Origin: an uncultured Allorhizobium sp. | Lineage (GTDB): Bacteria > Pseudomonadota > Alphaproteobacteria > Rhizobiales > Rhizobiaceae | DNA: 64,000 nt | Direction of reading: 5' to 3' | Assembly (NCBI GenBank): GCA_958439205.1 | Contig: OY288189.1 | Location: forward strand, 2,557,001 to 2,621,000 | Shown: piece by piece, positions 17,813 to 27,929 of the stretch | How positions within the stretch are numbered: position 1 is the first letter of the stretch | Layout of the letters: each line of letters begins with the position of its first letter | Program-made: the position numbers and the translations under genes | The notes under the pieces: generated by a model | Database searches by the model: none | Seen by the model: only the letters and a program-made list of their open reading frames with translations | What the model was told of the DNA's origin: nothing

Positions 17813-19492
17813 ATGAGCGAAGCAAAGAAGATCTCCGACGTCCTGCGTATCGCGGTGGCACAGTTCAATCCTGTTGTCGGCGACGTCGCCGGCAATCTGG
17901 CCAAGGCACGGGCTGCGCGCGCCGATGCGGCCGGGCAGGGGGCACACCTCCTGTTGCTGACGGAGCTCTTCATTTCAGGCTATCCGCCGGAAGATCTGGT
18001 ATTGAAACCCGCCTTCCTGAGTGCCTGTCTCCAGGCTGTTGAGGCGCTTGCCGCCGACACTGCGGATGGCGGTCCGGGCGTGATCGTCGGCTTTCCCCGC
18101 CAAGGCGAGAAGGGACGGCACAATTCCGTCGCCATTCTCGACGGCGGGAAAATCCTTGCCTTCCGCGACAAGCTCGATCTGCCGAATTACGGCGAGTTCG
18201 ACGAAAAGCGCGTCTTTACCGAAGGCGAGATGCCGGGACCGGTGAATTTCCGCGGTGTGCGCATCGGGGTGCCGATCTGTGAGGAAATCTGGAACGATCT
18301 CGGCGTCTGCGAGACGCTGGCCGAGACCGGCGCCGAAATCCTGCTGGTTCCGAATGGCTCGCCCTACTACCGAGGCAAGGTCGATGTCCGCCATCAGGTG
18401 GCGCTCCGTCAGGTGATCGAGACTGGCCTGCCGCTGGTGTTCGCCAACCAGCTCGGTGGCCAGGACGAACTCGTCTTCGACGGCGCGAGCTTTGCCTTTA
18501 ACGGCGACAAGTCGCTCGCCTTCCAGATGAGCCAGTTCGAAGAGACGCTGTCCGTCACGACCTGGAAGCGCACGGATGATGGCTGGCGCTGTGACCAGGG
18601 GCCGATGTCGCGCATTCCGGAAAAGGAAGAGGCCGATTATCGCGCCTGCGTGCTCGGCTTCCGCGACTACGTCAACAAGAACGGTTTCAAGAGCGTCGTG
18701 CTCGGCCTGTCCGGCGGCATCGATTCTGCCATTTGCGCCGCGATCGCCGTGGATGCACTCGGCGAAGAGCGGGTGCGCACGATCATGCTGCCCTATCGCT
18801 ACACCTCGCAGGAGAGCTTCGCCGACGCCGAATCCTGCGCCAAGGCGCTGGGCTGCCATTACGACATCGTGCCGATCCAGGAGCCGGTTGAGGGCTTCCT
18901 CTCGTCGCTGTCGGAAATGTTCGAGGGTACCGAGAGCGGCATCACCGAAGAAAACCTGCAGAGCCGTACGCGTGGGACGATCCTGATGGCGTTCTCCAAC
19001 AAGTTCGGCTCGATGGTCGTCACCACCGGCAACAAGTCGGAGATGTCGGTGGGTTATGCCACACTCTACGGCGACATGAATGGTGGCTTCAACCCCATCA
19101 AGGACCTCTACAAGATGCAGGTCTATGCGCTGTCGGCCTGGCGCAACGAGAACGTTCCCCCGGGTGCGCTTGGGCCGTCGGGCGAGGTCATTCCCGCAAA
19201 CATCCTGTCCAAGGCGCCGTCTGCGGAGCTTCGGCCGAACCAGACCGACCAGGATTCGCTGCCGCCTTATCCGGTTCTCGACGATATCCTCGAATGCCTC
19301 GTCGAAAAAGAAATGGGCGTGGACGAGATCGTCGCGCGCGGCCATGACATCGCGACGGTGCACCGCGTCGAACACCTGCTTTACCTCGCCGAATACAAGC
19401 GTCGCCAGTCGGCGCCGGGCGTGAAGATCACCAAGAAGAACTTCGGACGCGATCGCCGCTATCCGATCACGAACCGTTTCCGGGATCGCTGA
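17813..19492 (+). CDS. nadE: Glutamine-dependent NAD+ synthetase
   Basis: 559 residues. It amidates nicotinic acid adenine dinucleotide to NAD+ using ATP and glutamine. The N-terminal ~270 residues are a nitrilase-type glutaminase with Glu in LLTELFISGYPPEDL, Lys in DKLDLPNYGEFDE and Cys in GVPICEEIW. The C-terminal synthetase domain carries the PP-loop LSGGIDSA, NKSEMSVGY, and DQDSLPPY. The glutaminase domain means ammonia is supplied internally. The ribosome site is weak. It is followed two bases later by a small membrane-protein gene and then the beta-propeller gene, all on the same strand. Confidence 0.96.
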   Translation: MSEAKKISDVLRIAVAQFNPVVGDVAGNLAKARAARADAAGQGAHLLLLTELFISGYPPEDLVLKPAFLSACLQAVEALAADTADGGPGVIVGFPRQGEKGRHNSVAILDGGKILAFRDKLDLPNYGEFDEKRVFTEGEMPGPVNFRGVRIGVPICEEIWNDLGVCETLAETGAEILLVPNGSPYYRGKVDVRHQVALRQVIETGLPLVFANQLGGQDELVFDGASFAFNGDKSLAFQMSQFEETLSVTTWKRTDDGWRCDQGPMSRIPEKEEADYRACVLGFRDYVNKNGFKSVVLGLSGGIDSAICAAIAVDALGEERVRTIMLPYRYTSQESFADAESCAKALGCHYDIVPIQEPVEGFLSSLSEMFEGTESGITEENLQSRTRGTILMAFSNKFGSMVVTTGNKSEMSVGYATLYGDMNGGFNPIKDLYKMQVYALSAWRNENVPPGALGPSGEVIPANILSKAPSAELRPNQTDQDSLPPYPVLDDILECLVEKEMGVDEIVARGHDIATVHRVEHLLYLAEYKRRQSAPGVKITKKNFGRDRRYPITNRFRDR

Positions 19493-19494
19493 GC

Positions 19495-19830
19495 GTGTCG
19501 AAAGAGGACCACGATGCCCGGGCTGCTTTGCCTGATTTTACGGCGGAGGAGCGCAGTTATATCTTTGCTGTCGGAGCACATGACAATCAGGATAGCGGGC
19601 TGTACCGGACGCTCTCGGGCGCCGCCTACTTCCTGCCCTCGATTGCGATTGGCTGCTACGGCCTGTGGGACGGGAGCTTCAAGATGCTCGGCATCGGGTT
19701 CCTCACGCTGAACGTCAGCCTGATCTGGGGTTTCTACACCGAGTGGCGCAGTGCTCATCTTGAGCGGACTGGCCGGGCGATCTTCGCCAAACTGCGCCAG
19801 GCGATGGAAAATCGCTCCGTCGCAGACTGA
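19495..19830 (+). CDS. Small membrane protein, unrecognised
   Basis: 111 residues from GTG 19495, two bases after the nadE stop, so translational coupling is likely. The N-terminal ~40 residues are polar and acidic, followed by two hydrophobic segments (about 43-60 and 66-83) with a short turn, then a basic C-terminal helix. Both ends would face the cytoplasm. No family recognised. Position suggests co-expression with nadE. Confidence 0.7.
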   Translation: MSKEDHDARAALPDFTAEERSYIFAVGAHDNQDSGLYRTLSGAAYFLPSIAIGCYGLWDGSFKMLGIGFLTLNVSLIWGFYTEWRSAHLERTGRAIFAKLRQAMENRSVAD

Positions 19831-19846
19831 TTTTTCCAAGGAGACC

Positions 19847-20686
19847 ATGATGCGCAGTTCGGTCGAGATCTACGACATGGCGACACGCGAATGCGAGGTC
19901 GTCTGGCAGACGGAGGACCTCGTCGAGGCGCCCAACTGGTCGCGCGACGGCGAATTTCTCGTCATCAATGGCGACGGCTTGCTCTATGCGTTGCCGCTCG
20001 ATGAGGATGATCCGGAGCCTGAGCTGATCGACACCAGCTTCGCCGTCCGGCTCAACAACGATCACGGGATCTCGCCCGATGGCGCCTCGATCGTCTTTTC
20101 CGACCATACGCTCTACGGCAAGTCCTGCATCTATATGCTGGGCGATGGCGATGAAGAGCCGCGCCAGGTCACCGACAAAATGCCGTCCTACTGGCACGGC
20201 TGGTCGCCGGACGGGAAGGTGCTTACCTATTGCGGCGAGAGAAACGGTGCCTTCGACATCTACACGATTTCGACGAAGGGCGGTGCCGAACAGCGCCTGA
20301 CCAACGGCGAGGGGCACAATGACGGTCCCGACTATTCGCCTGACGGGCAGTGGATCTATTTCAATTCCAGCCGCACCGGCACCATGCAGATCTGGCGCAT
20401 GCGCACGGATGGCTCAGGCCTGGAGCAGCTGACCTCGGACGGTCACAGTGACTGGTTCCCGCATCCGTCGCCGGATGGCAGCAAGGTGCTGTTCCTCTCC
20501 TACGACGCCGACGTCACGGGCCATCCGCGCGACAAGAATGTCCGGCTTCGGCTGATGGATGCCGATGGCGGCAATGTCGAGACGCTGTTCGAGTTCTTCG
20601 GTGGGCAGGGCTCGATCAACGTCCCGAATTGGTCGCCGGATGGATCCGCCTTCGCATTCGTGCGGTACTTCCCAACAAGTGACTGA
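19847..20686 (+). CDS. TolB-like beta-propeller protein (PD40 repeats)
   Basis: 279 residues from ATG 19847, directly after AAGGAG; ATG 19850 is an alternative. At least six PD40-type blades are visible by their WSPDG-like cores (NWSRDG, GISPDG, GWSPDG, DYSPDG, HPSPDG, NWSPDG), as in TolB and tricorn/dipeptidyl peptidase propellers. Unlike TolB there is no signal peptide, so it is probably cytoplasmic. No peptidase domain follows, so it is likely a binding scaffold of unknown partner. It lies 16 bp after the small membrane-protein gene and is likely part of the nadE transcript. Confidence 0.82.
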   Translation: MMRSSVEIYDMATRECEVVWQTEDLVEAPNWSRDGEFLVINGDGLLYALPLDEDDPEPELIDTSFAVRLNNDHGISPDGASIVFSDHTLYGKSCIYMLGDGDEEPRQVTDKMPSYWHGWSPDGKVLTYCGERNGAFDIYTISTKGGAEQRLTNGEGHNDGPDYSPDGQWIYFNSSRTGTMQIWRMRTDGSGLEQLTSDGHSDWFPHPSPDGSKVLFLSYDADVTGHPRDKNVRLRLMDADGGNVETLFEFFGGQGSINVPNWSPDGSAFAFVRYFPTSD

Positions 20687-20732
20687 CACCGTCGTTTTTG
20701 ATCTGTCCCAGCCGGGCTCTTCACGCTAGAAA

Positions 20733-22705
<1,973 letters not shown>

Positions 22706-22839
22706 ATCCGGATTCCAGTTGTCGTTTGCAAGGCAGACTACGACCCTTATGGGGTGCAGGATATCCGAGTGGTGGTCAAATTCAAATGACAGATGACGTG
22801 AGACGGGTACGGCACCTGCCGCACCCGCCTTGTTCTATG

Positions 22840-23481
22840 TCACGCGGCCTGAGCTGCCGTGAGTGTCATCGGTCGTTCGAGCACGCTTCCCTCGATTGCC
22901 GCCACCGCCTTCATTCTGTCAAGCAGGTCCTCGGAGACCTCCCAGGATACCGCGACCGCCTGAACCACGCCGATGCGCTGGGGTTCGCCGATCCGCATTC
23001 CGGGGCAGCCCATGCGCTTGAACATGCGCTCCAGAAACACATCCGTTACGGTGACGATGTGGCTGAGGCCGGATGCCAGGCCCAGTTCTCCGACGCCGCA
23101 CATCAGCTCGGCTGCGGCAATCGTCACCTGGTTTCCGGCACGGTCCTGCGAGATCTCGGGGTCAATGCAGAAGCGGCTCGATTCCCAGATGGCTGCGCTG
23201 CGGATTTGCGGGCCATCCCCAAGGAGAATCGGGAACGTGTCGTCCAGCATGTTCGGCCCAAGCGTCGGCAGCAGGCGAAGCGAACCGCGCAGACGGCCTT
23301 CTTCCCCATAGGATAGGACATAGAGCGGATTGGACCGGTCATAGTCGTCTATCTCCCAGGCATCGCGCACCACGACCTCCCAGCCGAGGAGGTCGTGGAA
23401 GACACGTTTGCGCAGCCTGTGCATCGCGTCGATGTCGGAGGGAAACTGGTGTCGGCGTGCGCCGTTGATGATCCTGATCAT
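22840..23481 (-). CDS. sinI: Acyl-homoserine-lactone synthase (LuxI family)
   Basis: 213 residues from ATG 23481, which follows AAGGAGCAAGGC. It joins S-adenosylmethionine and an acyl-ACP to give an N-acyl-homoserine lactone. The conserved LuxI residues are all present: Arg24, Phe28, Trp34, Asp45, Asp48, Arg69, Phe83, Glu100 and Arg103. The length suits the SinI/CinI/AvsI group, which as I recall makes long-chain AHLs; chain length is not readable from sequence alone. It sits downstream of luxR on the same strand. The order dme-luxR-luxI-DUF2865-bluB matches my memory of the Sinorhizobium sinR-sinI locus. The symbol is by that analogy; cinI is equally defensible. Confidence 0.9.
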   Translation of the reverse strand: MIRIINGARRHQFPSDIDAMHRLRKRVFHDLLGWEVVVRDAWEIDDYDRSNPLYVLSYGEEGRLRGSLRLLPTLGPNMLDDTFPILLGDGPQIRSAAIWESSRFCIDPEISQDRAGNQVTIAAAELMCGVGELGLASGLSHIVTVTDVFLERMFKRMGCPGMRIGEPQRIGVVQAVAVSWEVSEDLLDRMKAVAAIEGSVLERPMTLTAAQAA

Positions 23482-23563
23482 GCCTTGCTCCTTCTTGCAG
23501 AACGGAACAGGCAGGATGCGGCTCAAGTCATATGAATGAAATTGACGGTTGCGCCAGCATTAT

Positions 23564-23576
23564 TAGATGCAATCTA
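23564..23576. promoter_or_regulatory. Short palindrome upstream of luxI, candidate regulator site
   Basis: TAGAT-GCA-ATCTA lies about 85 bp before the luxI ATG and just after the luxR stop codon. It could be a LuxR-type operator, but the sequence does not match the classical lux box, so this is speculative. Confidence 0.3.
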
Positions 23577-23581
23577 TGATA

Positions 23582-24310
23582 CTATGAAGGGTTTGCCTTT
23601 TCTGATGACGCTTCCGTGTCCGCGAGACGCGGGATCAGACCCCGCCAGATGGCTTCGGCTACGGCTTGAGCATTGGTCATGACGTCGAGTTTGTGCCGGG
23701 CATTAGCCATGAAGTGGCGGATCGTGCGTTCGGAAATGCCGAGAATGACCGCCGTTTCCCAATAGCTCTTGCCGGCTGCAATCCAGGCCAGAGCCTCGCG
23801 TTCGCGGCGGGTCAACGACCGTTCACCCGCCTTCACCAGGCTCTCCATGCGAGCAGGTCTCGTCAACCGGGCGTTCAATCGAGAGCCCAGGCTCAGGAGG
23901 TCTCTGTCGTGGAGGCGGCGCCAGATGGAGAGTTCGGGGATATGTGGTCCGGCTTCCACCAAAAGACCGCTGTTGCGACCGGGCAGGGGGTAGCCAATGA
24001 TTGCGGGCGAGTGCTCGTCGCCCCTGTTCCTGCCTACTAATTGAATTGGCTCGAGGGCTGCGAAGATCCGGAGGATCTGTTCGACAGGCAGTTTGCTATG
24101 CAGGCTGCGCGCACTCTGTGGCACCTGCCGACGGTGACTGCGATGAATGGTCTGGGCGCGCATGCGGCCATTGCTGATGACCGCATCGATATAGGTGACC
24201 GGTCCCGTTTCGTAGGCCATCTGCAGGCGGGACAGGAAGGCTGGAGGATCGATCGTTTCCTGCTGGTCCAGCCAATCCAAGAGTTCGAAATATGCCCCCG
24301 ACTGCGCCAT
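23582..24310 (-). CDS. sinR: LuxR-family quorum-sensing regulator
   Basis: 242 residues from ATG 24310, the usual size; the frame extends further upstream but without LuxR-like sequence. The C-terminal LuxR helix-turn-helix is canonical: LTRREREALAWIAAGKS, then ILGISERTIRHFMANARHKL. The N-terminal autoinducer-binding domain (about 10-160) is divergent. The usual tryptophan/tyrosine and Asp-Pro residues of the AHL pocket (the YPxxW region of TraR-like proteins) are not evident around VTYIDAVISNGRMRAQ. It lies just upstream of luxI and should control it. A strong hairpin separates it from dme. Symbol by synteny with Sinorhizobium sinR. Confidence 0.87.
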   Translation of the reverse strand: MAQSGAYFELLDWLDQQETIDPPAFLSRLQMAYETGPVTYIDAVISNGRMRAQTIHRSHRRQVPQSARSLHSKLPVEQILRIFAALEPIQLVGRNRGDEHSPAIIGYPLPGRNSGLLVEAGPHIPELSIWRRLHDRDLLSLGSRLNARLTRPARMESLVKAGERSLTRREREALAWIAAGKSYWETAVILGISERTIRHFMANARHKLDVMTNAQAVAEAIWRGLIPRLADTEASSEKANPS

Positions 24311-24387
24311 CAACAATACCCTATATTTCAAGGGAAACAGTGTCGGCGTTGCAGCTTTGGCTTGTCTAGTGGGTAAGTTTCGCGGCG

Positions 24388-24418
24388 GTCGAGCGGCGGA
24401 CGAAAACCGCCGCTCGAC
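24388..24418 (-). terminator. Strong hairpin between dme and luxR
   Basis: Perfect 12-bp stem GTCGAGCGGCGG / CCGCCGCTCGAC with a 7-base loop, starting nine bases beyond the dme stop codon. There is no long T-run after it on the minus strand. It probably ends or attenuates dme transcription so that luxR is driven separately. Confidence 0.65.
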
Positions 24419-24426
24419 AGCCCAAA

Positions 24427-26742
24427 TCAACCGGCCGGTTGCGACGCTTCGACGACGGCCAGTGCTGCCATGTTGACGACGCCGCGGGACGTCACGGAGG
24501 TCGAAAGCACGTGCGCCGGCATGGCGGCACCGAGCAGGATCGGACCGACATGCAGGGCGTCCATCATGGTGCGGACGATGCCGAGCGAGATGTTGGCGGC
24601 GTCGAGATTCGGGAAGACCAGAAGGTTTGCTTCACCCGTCAGCGTGCTCTCCGGCATGGCGCGCTTGCGCAGGACCTCTGACAGGGCCGAGCCGCCCTGC
24701 ATCTCGCCGTCGACTTCGATATCGGGCGCATTGGTCCTGATGATCTCGAGCGCTTGACGCATTTTCGAGGCGCTGGCGGATGGGCGGGAGCCGAAGTTGG
24801 AATGGGAGAGCAGCGCTGCCTTCGGGCTGATGCCGAAGCGGCGGATTTCCTGCGCCGCGAGAATGGTCATTTCCGCGATCTCCTCGGCACAGGGATCGTC
24901 CGTGACGAAGGTGTCTGTGAAGAAGATGGCGCCGCGCTGCGAGATCAGCAGGCTGAGGCCTGAGAAGTCGCGCACACCCTCACGCTTGCCGATGATCTGG
25001 CGAACGTCGCGGACATGGCGGTCGTAGCGGCCTTCGACGCCACAGATCAGGGCATCTGCGTCACCACGCTTGACGGCAAGCGCGCCGATGACCGTGGTGT
25101 TGGTGCGCACGATCGTGCGTGCAGCTTCCGGGTTGATGCCGGCGCGGCCAACCAGCGCGAAGTAGTCGTCGACATAGTCGCGGTAGCGCGGATCGTCTTC
25201 CGGGTTGACCAGTTCAAAATCTGTGCCCGGGCGGATGCGCAGGCCGTAGCGCTTCAGGCGCGTCTCGATGATCTGCGGACGTCCGATCAGGATCGGCTCG
25301 CCGATACCGTCTTCAAGCAGAACCTGGGCTGCGCGCAGTACGCGCTCGTCCTCGCCTTCGGCGAAGATCACGCGCTTGTTCGATGCCGTCTTTGCAGCGG
25401 CAAAGATCGGCTTCATGACGAAGCCGGAGCGGAAGACGAAGCGGTTCAGCTGGTCGAGATAGGTGTCGAAATCGGCAATCGGACGGCGTGCGACGCCGCT
25501 GTCAGCCGCAGCCTTGGCAACGGCCGGAGCGATGCGCAGGATCAGGCGCGGATCGAAGGGCGAGGGGATCAGGTAGTCGGGGCCGAAGGTCGGCGTTTCG
25601 CCGGTATAGGCGCGGGCGGCGACTTCGGAGACTTCCTCGCGGGCGAGGGCTGCGATGGCGCGGACGGCGGCCATCTTCATCTCTTCGTTGATCGTGGTCG
25701 CGCCACAATCGAGGGCGCCTCTGAAGATGTAAGGGAAGCAGAGGACGTTGTTGACCTGGTTCGGGAAGTCGGAGCGACCGGTGCAGATCATCGCGTCGGG
25801 ACGCGCGGCGCGCGCTTCCTCTGGCATGATCTCCGGCTTCGGATTGGCGAGCGCCATGATCAGCGGCTTCGGTGCCATGCGGGCCAGCAGTTCCGGCTTC
25901 AGCACGCCGGCGGCCGACAGGCCGAGGAAGACGTCGGCATCGTCGATGCTTTCGGCGAGCGCACGCTTGTCGGTTTCCTGGGCGTAGACTTCCTTCCAGG
26001 GGTCCATCAGCTCGTTGCGGCCCTTGTAAACAAGGCCTTCAATGTCGTGGACCCAGATGTTCTCGCGCTTGGCGCCGAGGATCACCAGGAGGTTGAGGCA
26101 GGCGAGGGCGGCCGCACCGGCACCGGAGGCGACGATCTTCACGGTCTCGATCGACTTGCCGGCAAGTTCCAGGCCGTTCAGGATCGCAGCCGCAACAATG
26201 ATCGCGGTTCCGTGCTGGTCGTCATGGAAGACCGGAATGTTCATCTTGGCGCGGAGCTGGTCTTCCACCTGGAAGCATTCCGGGGCCTTGATGTCTTCGA
26301 GGTTGATACCGCCGAAAGTCGGCTCGAGGGCCGAAATGGTCGAGACCATTTCGTCGACACCAGGTGCATCGATTTCGATGTCAAAGACGTCGATGCCGGC
26401 AAATTTCTTAAAGAGGACGGCCTTGCCTTCCATGACCGGCTTGGAGGCCAGCGGTCCGATATTGCCAAGGCCGAGAACGGCCGTGCCGTTGGAGATCACC
26501 GCGACGAGGTTGGAGCGTGCCGTGTAATCGTCGGCGGCTGCCGGGTCGTCCTTGATCGCGAGACAGGGAGCGGCGACACCTGGCGAATAGGCAAGGGCGA
26601 GGTCGCGCTGGTTGCCGAGCGGCTTGGTGGCCTGGATCTCGAGTTTCCCGGGACGGGGATAGCGGTGATAGAAGAGCGCCTGCTCGTCGAGATCGGCGGT
26701 CGGGTTCGCAACTTGCGGCTTGTTCTTGTCCTGGGAATTCAT
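24427..26742 (-). CDS. dme: Malic enzyme with C-terminal phosphotransacetylase-like domain
   Basis: 771 residues from ATG 26742 (a GTG nine bases upstream is possible). It decarboxylates malate to pyruvate with reduction of NAD(P)+. The N-terminal ~430 residues are the malic enzyme part: SPGVAAPCLAI, VFHDDQHGTA (metal site), GAGAAALACL (nucleotide binding), and SRSDFPNQVNN-like TGRSDFPNQ. The C-terminal ~320 residues are a phosphotransacetylase-like domain (IFAEGEDERVLRAA) seen in the large MaeB class, where it is regulatory and not catalytic. The NAD- versus NADP-dependent paralogues (Dme, Tme) cannot be told apart by eye. The neighbouring luxR-luxI favours dme by synteny with Sinorhizobium. 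Confidence 0.92.
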   Translation of the reverse strand: MNSQDKNKPQVANPTADLDEQALFYHRYPRPGKLEIQATKPLGNQRDLALAYSPGVAAPCLAIKDDPAAADDYTARSNLVAVISNGTAVLGLGNIGPLASKPVMEGKAVLFKKFAGIDVFDIEIDAPGVDEMVSTISALEPTFGGINLEDIKAPECFQVEDQLRAKMNIPVFHDDQHGTAIIVAAAILNGLELAGKSIETVKIVASGAGAAALACLNLLVILGAKRENIWVHDIEGLVYKGRNELMDPWKEVYAQETDKRALAESIDDADVFLGLSAAGVLKPELLARMAPKPLIMALANPKPEIMPEEARAARPDAMICTGRSDFPNQVNNVLCFPYIFRGALDCGATTINEEMKMAAVRAIAALAREEVSEVAARAYTGETPTFGPDYLIPSPFDPRLILRIAPAVAKAAADSGVARRPIADFDTYLDQLNRFVFRSGFVMKPIFAAAKTASNKRVIFAEGEDERVLRAAQVLLEDGIGEPILIGRPQIIETRLKRYGLRIRPGTDFELVNPEDDPRYRDYVDDYFALVGRAGINPEAARTIVRTNTTVIGALAVKRGDADALICGVEGRYDRHVRDVRQIIGKREGVRDFSGLSLLISQRGAIFFTDTFVTDDPCAEEIAEMTILAAQEIRRFGISPKAALLSHSNFGSRPSASASKMRQALEIIRTNAPDIEVDGEMQGGSALSEVLRKRAMPESTLTGEANLLVFPNLDAANISLGIVRTMMDALHVGPILLGAAMPAHVLSTSVTSRGVVNMAALAVVEASQPAG

Positions 26743-26954
26743 TGGTTTCACCGGCAGTTTCTGGTCATCGGATCTGTATGCCCGTCATACACGAATTGAC
26801 CGGGAGTGGTAGACTTTAGTTCCGCCTATGCCCAGCGAGCTTTCAGTAGATTTTGAGGGGTGAAGGTCTCGTAAATGGCATGATCACGGCGATGTCATCT
26901 TCCTGAAACACGAGTCTGATTAAGCGCTTTCAAGACAGCGATGAGGACCGTGCC

Positions 26955-27809
26955 GTGGAAGAAGCCAGCGAAACACGCCATTTCAGGACCCTGTTCATCT
27001 CGGACGTTCATCTCGGATCGAAAGCCGCCAAGACGGACTTCCTCCTGGATTTCCTGCGCACGCACGAGGCCGATACCATTATCCTCGTCGGTGACATCGT
27101 TGACGGATGGCGCCTGAAGCGCAGCTGGTACTGGCCGCAGCAATGCAATGACGTGGTTCAGAAGGTGTTGCGCAAGGCGCGCAAGGGCACGCGTATCATC
27201 TACATCCCCGGCAATCACGACGAGTTCATGCGCGATTTCCCCGGCATCCATTTCGGTGGGATCGAAGTCGAGCAGCGCATCGTGTACGAGATGGCCGATG
27301 GCAAGAAATACCTCGTCCTCCATGGCGACGAGTTCGACGTGGTCGTGCGCAATGCCCGCCTGCTCGCCTATCTCGGTGACTGGGCCTACGACACCGCGAT
27401 TGCGATCAACGTCCTTCTGGCAGCGATCCGTCGCCGCCTCGGCATGCCCTACTGGTCGTTCTCGGCCTGGGCCAAGCTTCAGGTCAAGCACGCTGTCAAC
27501 TTCATCGGTGAATTCCAGCGCGTGGTCGCCGACGAGGCACGCCGCGCCGAGGTGGATGGCGTTATCTGCGGCCACATCCATCACGCCGTCATGGAAGACA
27601 TTGACGGCATCCACTACGTCAACACCGGCGACTGGGTGGAAAGCTGCACGGCGATCGCCGAACATCCCGATGGACGGCTGGAGCTGATCTCCTGGGGCCA
27701 CAAGATCAGCGAAGCACCGGCGAGCAAACGCGCCGGCAAACTCGTGCCCATCCTGCTGCCGAAACCGATTGCCGAAACGGCCCAGGACGACGGGATTCGC
27801 GCGGCCTGA
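26955..27809 (+). CDS. LpxH-like metallophosphoesterase (UDP-2,3-diacylglucosamine diphosphatase family)
   Basis: 284 residues from GTG 26955, with GAGGA upstream. The calcineurin-like phosphoesterase motifs are all present in order: SDVHLGS, VGDIVDGW, PGNHDEF, HGDEFD and GHIHH. The insertion after HGDEFD (RLGMPYWSFSAWAKLQVKHAVNF) resembles the lid of LpxH, which hydrolyses UDP-2,3-diacylglucosamine in lipid A synthesis. Many alphaproteobacteria use LpxI for that step, so this protein may act on another phosphoester. It lies directly upstream of a lipid-transport operon, which suits an envelope role. Confidence 0.82.
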   Translation: MEEASETRHFRTLFISDVHLGSKAAKTDFLLDFLRTHEADTIILVGDIVDGWRLKRSWYWPQQCNDVVQKVLRKARKGTRIIYIPGNHDEFMRDFPGIHFGGIEVEQRIVYEMADGKKYLVLHGDEFDVVVRNARLLAYLGDWAYDTAIAINVLLAAIRRRLGMPYWSFSAWAKLQVKHAVNFIGEFQRVVADEARRAEVDGVICGHIHHAVMEDIDGIHYVNTGDWVESCTAIAEHPDGRLELISWGHKISEAPASKRAGKLVPILLPKPIAETAQDDGIRAA

Positions 27810-27929
27810 GCCACCCCTCTGTTGCAAAGCGGTCATGAAGGCCCGCAATCGGGTTGGAAAACGCAATTAACGGTTTGCAAAGGATTTCTTCGCAGGCGGC
27901 GATGGTTATAGTGTGCAGCTATCTGTCAC

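Noticed and set aside
22806..22832. Hairpin GGGTGCGGCA / TGCCGTACCC after luxI as a terminator
   Set aside because: It contains a G-T wobble and has no T-run on either strand.
22706..22839. A cinS-like small gene after luxI
   Set aside because: The 134-bp gap has no frame of suitable length with a ribosome site.
25015..26799. Open plus-strand frame of 594 codons opposite the malic enzyme gene
   Set aside because: The sense frame encodes an intact malic enzyme, so the other frame is a shadow.
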